Below are positions 6,786 to 8,646 of a stretch of DNA of 8,646 nt, one piece after another. The notes under the pieces were generated by a model, which saw only the letters and a program-made list of their open reading frames with translations, searched no databases and was not told where the DNA came from. Every line of letters begins with the position of its first letter. The first letter of the stretch is position 1. A program made the position numbers and the translations under genes. The stretch comes from Chloroflexota bacterium (GTDB taxonomy: Bacteria > Chloroflexota > Dehalococcoidia > Tepidiformales > Tepidiformaceae), in assembly GCA_021823905.1 (NCBI GenBank), contig JAKALX010000145.1, positions 1-8,646 on the forward strand, read 5' to 3'.

Positions 6786-6803
6786 GGACTCAGGACTCAG
6801 GAC
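6786..6803 (+). repeat. Tandem heptamer array, GGACTCA x2 plus partial copy
   Basis: Two perfect copies of GGACTCA (6786-6799) are followed by GGAC (6800-6803), just after the purE stop. Read in another phase the unit is GACTCAG, which differs at two positions from the GATTCAC unit in the guaA-purD gap. The two arrays therefore share a GAYTCAS consensus and a 7-bp period. No T-rich tract follows, so this is not a classic terminator. The array is short and could be dismissed alone; its resemblance to the other array is what gives it weight. Confidence 0.65.
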
Positions 6804-6847
6804 AGCGATGGGAGTCGGAGACGGGCGCCGTAGCGTATGGCTCGATC

Positions 6848-6875
6848 TTGGGCCAGTGGCGCCTGGTGCTAGAAT
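6848..6875 (+). promoter_or_regulatory. Extended -10 promoter of the hicBA-like locus
   Basis: The extended -10 TGCTAGAAT spans 6867-6875 (core TAGAAT, 5 of 6 to consensus). TTGGGC at 6848-6853 is a partial -35 at 16 bp spacing. The expected transcription start is near 6882, one base before the GTG start of hicB, so the mRNA would be essentially leaderless. No Shine-Dalgarno is present upstream of that GTG, consistent with this reading. The palindrome GGCGCC occurs in the spacer (6858-6863) and again upstream (6824-6829), and could serve as an operator; this is speculation. Confidence 0.6.
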
Positions 6876-6882
6876 CCGACTC

Positions 6883-7185
6883 GTGAAGAGCTATACCGTC
6901 ATTCTCTCGCCAGACCCGAACGCTGGTGGATACGCTGTGATCGTCCCGGCGATGCCCGGCGCCCTCACCGAGGCTGAATCGCGGGACGAGGCGCTTGCTC
7001 GCATCGCCGGCGTGATGGCGGTCTGGCTGGAGATTGCCGCCGAGGATGGCTACGGGCCGCGCCCCGAGACTCCCGAGCTTGTTGCCGAAACGCTCGCCCA
7101 GGTGCTCGACGACCGATCCGCCGAAGGCTGGGATTGGGCTGTCGAACTGGCTACGGTCGTACCAGCAACGCGGCTCGCCGCTTGA
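6883..7185 (+). CDS. hicB: HicB-like antitoxin
   Basis: 100 residues resembling HicB antitoxins, which neutralise the HicA mRNA interferase. The N-terminal half has the family pattern: YTVILSPDPNAGGYAVIVPAMPGALTEAESRDEALARIAGVMAVWLE (residues 4-50 approximately; strand-turn-strand, then a helix with DEAL). The usual 'PGcxTqG' turn reads PGALTEAES. The C-terminal part (residues 51-100) is acidic then hydrophobic, with no clear ribbon-helix-helix or helix-turn-helix DNA-binding domain, so autoregulation cannot be assumed. The GTG start is supported by the promoter ending just before it (leaderless). The stop is one base before the TTG start of the hicA-like frame, giving the hicB-hicA order found in many such loci. 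The gene is embedded between purine genes. Confidence 0.72.
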   Translation: MKSYTVILSPDPNAGGYAVIVPAMPGALTEAESRDEALARIAGVMAVWLEIAAEDGYGPRPETPELVAETLAQVLDDRSAEGWDWAVELATVVPATRLAA

Positions 7186-7186
7186 G

Positions 7187-7348
7187 TTGGGACGGCTTGC
7201 GGGGTTCAGCGGGCGGGAGACGCGGCGCGTCGCTGAACGTCACGGCTGGCGTCTCGACCGCGTGAGCGGGGATCACTTCGTGTATCGGAAGCCGGGTGTA
7301 GCCCAGAACCTCTCGATCCCCGAACACCGAGAAGTGAAGGAGGCCTGA
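7187..7348 (+). CDS. hicA: HicA-like toxin, truncated by frame break before its last helix
   Basis: HicA toxins are small dsRBD-like mRNA interferases of about 60-85 residues. This frame gives 53 residues: GFSGRETRRVAERHGW (6-21) is the first helix, RVSGDHFVYRKPG (25-37) carries the expected catalytic histidine (His30; families usually read GSHxxY), and NLSIPEHREVKE is the third strand. It then stops at TGA (7346-7348), where the family normally continues into a C-terminal helix. That helix is encoded in the -1 frame (7348-7413). The start is TTG at 7187, one base after the hicB stop, chosen because no ATG or GTG lies near and the family begins just before GFSGRE. It may be a broken gene, a two-piece toxin made by reinitiation, or a sequence error of one missing base. 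Confidence 0.6.
   Translation: MGRLAGFSGRETRRVAERHGWRLDRVSGDHFVYRKPGVAQNLSIPEHREVKEA
7337..7343 (+). promoter_or_regulatory. Perfect Shine-Dalgarno at the hicA frame break
   Basis: AAGGAGG, complementary to the 16S rRNA 3' end, lies inside the hicA-like frame, 4 bases before the ATG at 7348. It is the strongest ribosome-binding sequence noticed in the window. Its position at a TGATG stop/start overlap could support reinitiation on the C-terminal piece. It could also be chance, since the codons read Lys-Glu. Confidence 0.5.
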
Positions 7349-7413
7349 TGCGCCAGATCATCCGGACCATGGGCATCAGCGTCGACGAGTTCCTTCGCAT
7401 CGCCCGCAAATAG
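7348..7413 (+). CDS. C-terminal helix of HicA, separate short frame
   Basis: The ATG at 7348 overlaps the hicA stop (TGATG) and opens 21 codons: MRQIIRTMGISVDEFLRIAR and a final Lys. This matches the typical HicA ending, in which a 'lR.ilr..GisveeFl' helix closes the domain. Placed after ...EVK in the -1 frame, the spacing equals that of ordinary HicA proteins (…K-P-G-T-L-R-x-I-L-R…). The piece is therefore very likely the displaced 3' end of hicA. Whether it is translated separately, joined by frameshifting or dead cannot be told from the sequence. No classic X XXY YYZ slippery heptamer is present at the junction. Confidence 0.55.
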   Translation: MRQIIRTMGISVDEFLRIARK

Positions 7414-7512
7414 GCGGGTGGATGACGAGATTCCTCGCGTCGCCAATGTTGGCGAGCTTGACGATGGGGCGCGGCAGGAGCCGGCCCGCCGGCGAACTAC
7501 CCGGTGGGGCGG
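7414..7512 (+). other. Convergent intergenic region with two small inverted repeats
   Basis: This region separates the hicA remnant (plus) from purS (minus). CGCCAA-TG-TTGGCG (7441-7454) is a near-perfect palindrome. GCCGG-CCCG-CCGGC (7480-7493) is a 5-bp GC stem with a four-base loop. Neither is followed by a run of T on either strand, so intrinsic termination is uncertain. A bidirectional terminator is expected here from gene orientation only. No coding frame is convincing. Confidence 0.35.
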
Positions 7513-7845
7513 CTATAGCGGGCCGACCTCGAAGCTGTAGGTCTCGATCACTGGATTCGCGAGCAGGCGGGCGCACATCTGGTCGACGGCCTTTTCGGCG
7601 TCCTTCGCGCCGGCGGCGCGGAGCGTGACCTGGAAGTAGCGGCCCGAACGGACGCCGTCGACGCCCGTGAAACCGAGGGAACCAAGCGCGTTCCCGACGG
7701 TGATGCCTTCGGGATCGTTCACGGTGGGCTTGAGGGCGACGTAGACGCGGGCGAGGTAGCGCTTTTCGCTCGATGCCTTCGCCTTCGGCTCGGGCTTCAC
7801 GGCAGCTTTCTTGTCGTTCGGCTTGCGGTCGTTCTTCTTGCTCAT
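7513..7845 (-). CDS. purS: Phosphoribosylformylglycinamidine synthase subunit PurS, with basic N-terminal tail
   Basis: PurS is the small structural subunit that bridges PurQ and PurL in the three-part FGAM synthase, fourth step of purine synthesis. The 110 residues consist of a PurS domain from about 29 to 110 (RYLARVYVALKPTVNDPEG, GNALGSLGF, SGRYFQV, LLANPVIETYSFEV) and a lysine-rich, low-complexity N-terminal tail of about 28 residues. The family is usually about 80-85 residues without this tail. The ATG at 7845 is chosen because it overlaps the purC stop by 4 bp (ATGA), with AGG about 11-12 bases upstream. A later GTG at residue 16 would shorten the tail but has no such support. It is the last gene of the purC-purS unit; purQ and purL are not downstream, where the convergent hicA remnant lies instead. 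Confidence 0.93.
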   Translation of the reverse strand: MSKKNDRKPNDKKAAVKPEPKAKASSEKRYLARVYVALKPTVNDPEGITVGNALGSLGFTGVDGVRSGRYFQVTLRAAGAKDAEKAVDQMCARLLANPVIETYSFEVGPL

Positions 7846-8646
7846 TCAGGCAGGTCCTCCCCGGTCAGCATGCGGTAGACCTTGCGGTAGCGCTCGGTTG
7901 TCGCGGCAGCGATCTCCTCGGAGATGGTGGGCGGCGGGTCCGTGTCTTTCCAGCCACTGGCGACCATCCAGTCGCGGACGGGCTGCTTGTCGAAGCTCGG
8001 CTGGGCGCCGCCCGGGAGATAGCCGTCGATCGGCCAGAAGCGGGAGCTGTCGGGCGTGAGAACCTCGTCGATGAGGATGACCTCTTCGTTCCAGATGCCG
8101 AACTCGAACTTGGTGTCGGCGATGATGATGCCCTTCTCCTGGGCGACGGCGTGGGCGTAGTCATAGACGGCGATGGTGCGGGTGCGCATCGCGTTCGCCG
8201 GCTCCGGCCCGACCAGGTCTTCGAGCTGCTCGAAGGTGATGTTCTCGTCGTGGCCGACGGCGGCTTTCGTCGAGGGTGTGAAGATCGTCTCGGGGAGGCG
8301 CGCGGATTCGACAAGGCCGGACGGGAGGGGGATGCCGCAGACACTCTGGGTGCGCTGGTACTCCTTCCAGCCGGAGCCGGAGATGTAGCCGCGAGCGATG
8401 CACTCGGCATCGAGGCGCTTCGCCTTCTTCACGAGCATGGAGCGGCCGTAGTAGCGCTCGTCAAGCGGAAGCGGGACCTGGCCCGCGTTCTCGCCGGTGA
8501 TCAAGGCGACGAAGTGGTTGGGAACGATCTCCTTGATGCGGTCGAACCACCAGGCCGAGAGGCGGGTGAGGATCTCGCCCTTGCGGGGGATGCCGCCGTT
8601 GAGGACGACGTCGAAGGCGGAGATGCGGTCGGTGGCGACGATGAGG
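7842..8646 (-). CDS. purC: Phosphoribosylaminoimidazole-succinocarboxamide synthase (SAICAR synthetase), N-terminus cut
   Basis: Joins aspartate to CAIR with ATP to give SAICAR, the step after PurE. 267 codons are present to the window end; only the first few dozen residues (with the usual GK.RD.Y loop) are missing. Motifs visible: ATDRISAFDVV close to the window edge, SAWWFDRIKEIVPNHF, ECIARGYISGSGWKEYQ, IADTKFEFGIWNEE and LIDEVLTPDSSRFWP, then FDKQPVRDWM. The overall length and the GYISGSGWKEY segment place it with the longer, yeast-like PurC group rather than the ~240-residue E. coli type. The frame remains open to the edge, so a TTG at 8504 sometimes usable as a start is only an internal leucine. 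It overlaps purS by 4 bp. It is on the opposite strand from purE, with which it acts in sequence in the pathway. Confidence 0.97.
   Translation of the reverse strand, partial: LIVATDRISAFDVVLNGGIPRKGEILTRLSAWWFDRIKEIVPNHFVALITGENAGQVPLPLDERYYGRSMLVKKAKRLDAECIARGYISGSGWKEYQRTQSVCGIPLPSGLVESARLPETIFTPSTKAAVGHDENITFEQLEDLVGPEPANAMRTRTIAVYDYAHAVAQEKGIIIADTKFEFGIWNEEVILIDEVLTPDSSRFWPIDGYLPGGAQPSFDKQPVRDWMVASGWKDTDPPPTISEEIAAATTERYRKVYRMLTGEDLPE

Noticed and set aside
7034..7186. An ATG at 7034 as the start of hicA
   Set aside because: It would put 51 extra codons over hicB in another frame with Pro/Arg-rich, non-family sequence. The TTG just after the hicB stop fits the family N-terminus.
7480..7493. 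The GC hairpin as a definite intrinsic terminator
   Set aside because: The stem is only 5 bp and no T tract follows on either strand, so it is recorded only as an inverted repeat.

Overview
The window is GC-rich, densely packed bacterial chromosome. It carries housekeeping genes for central carbon metabolism, tRNA modification and purine synthesis, with one small toxin-antitoxin-like locus between them. Two points suggest a Chloroflexota-type organism (perhaps Dehalococcoidia-like): an archaeal-type (ApgM) phosphoglycerate mutase is co-transcribed with pgk, and a separate PurS subunit sits beside a long-form PurC. GTG and TTG starts are common and many genes overlap by 4 bp. The taxonomic placement is inferred from gene content and could not be tested here.

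Left part (1-3362, minus strand). One tight operon reads right to left: tsaC (threonylcarbamoyl-AMP synthase), rpiB (ribose-5-phosphate isomerase B), pgk (phosphoglycerate kinase), a two-helix membrane protein of unknown function, and apgM (phosphoglycerate mutase, cut by the window start). tsaC/rpiB and rpiB/pgk overlap by 4 bp, pgk abuts the membrane gene, and the membrane gene overlaps apgM by 11 bp. Pgk and ApgM catalyse consecutive steps of lower glycolysis, and RpiB belongs to the pentose phosphate pathway.

Middle part (3363-6781, plus strand). A short divergent promoter region (about 40 bp) separates tsaC from guaA (GMP synthase), which is followed by purD and purE. A tandem ATTCACG heptamer array fills the guaA-purD gap. 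purD and purE are 5 bp apart. The PurD protein keeps its ATP-grasp fold signatures but differs at several positions that are normally near-invariant.

Right part (6782-8646). A second, related heptamer array (GGACTCA) lies after purE. A good extended -10 promoter follows, placed so that the hicB-like antitoxin transcript would be leaderless. The hicA toxin reading frame then breaks at a TGATG stop/start junction preceded by a perfect AAGGAGG, and its expected C-terminal helix lies in the -1 frame. Convergent on the minus strand are purC (cut by the window end) and purS, overlapping by 4 bp.

No clearly new multi-gene system is visible. The items most worth a second look are the split hicA, the paired heptamer arrays, the divergent PurD and the conserved-looking membrane gene inside the glycolytic operon.
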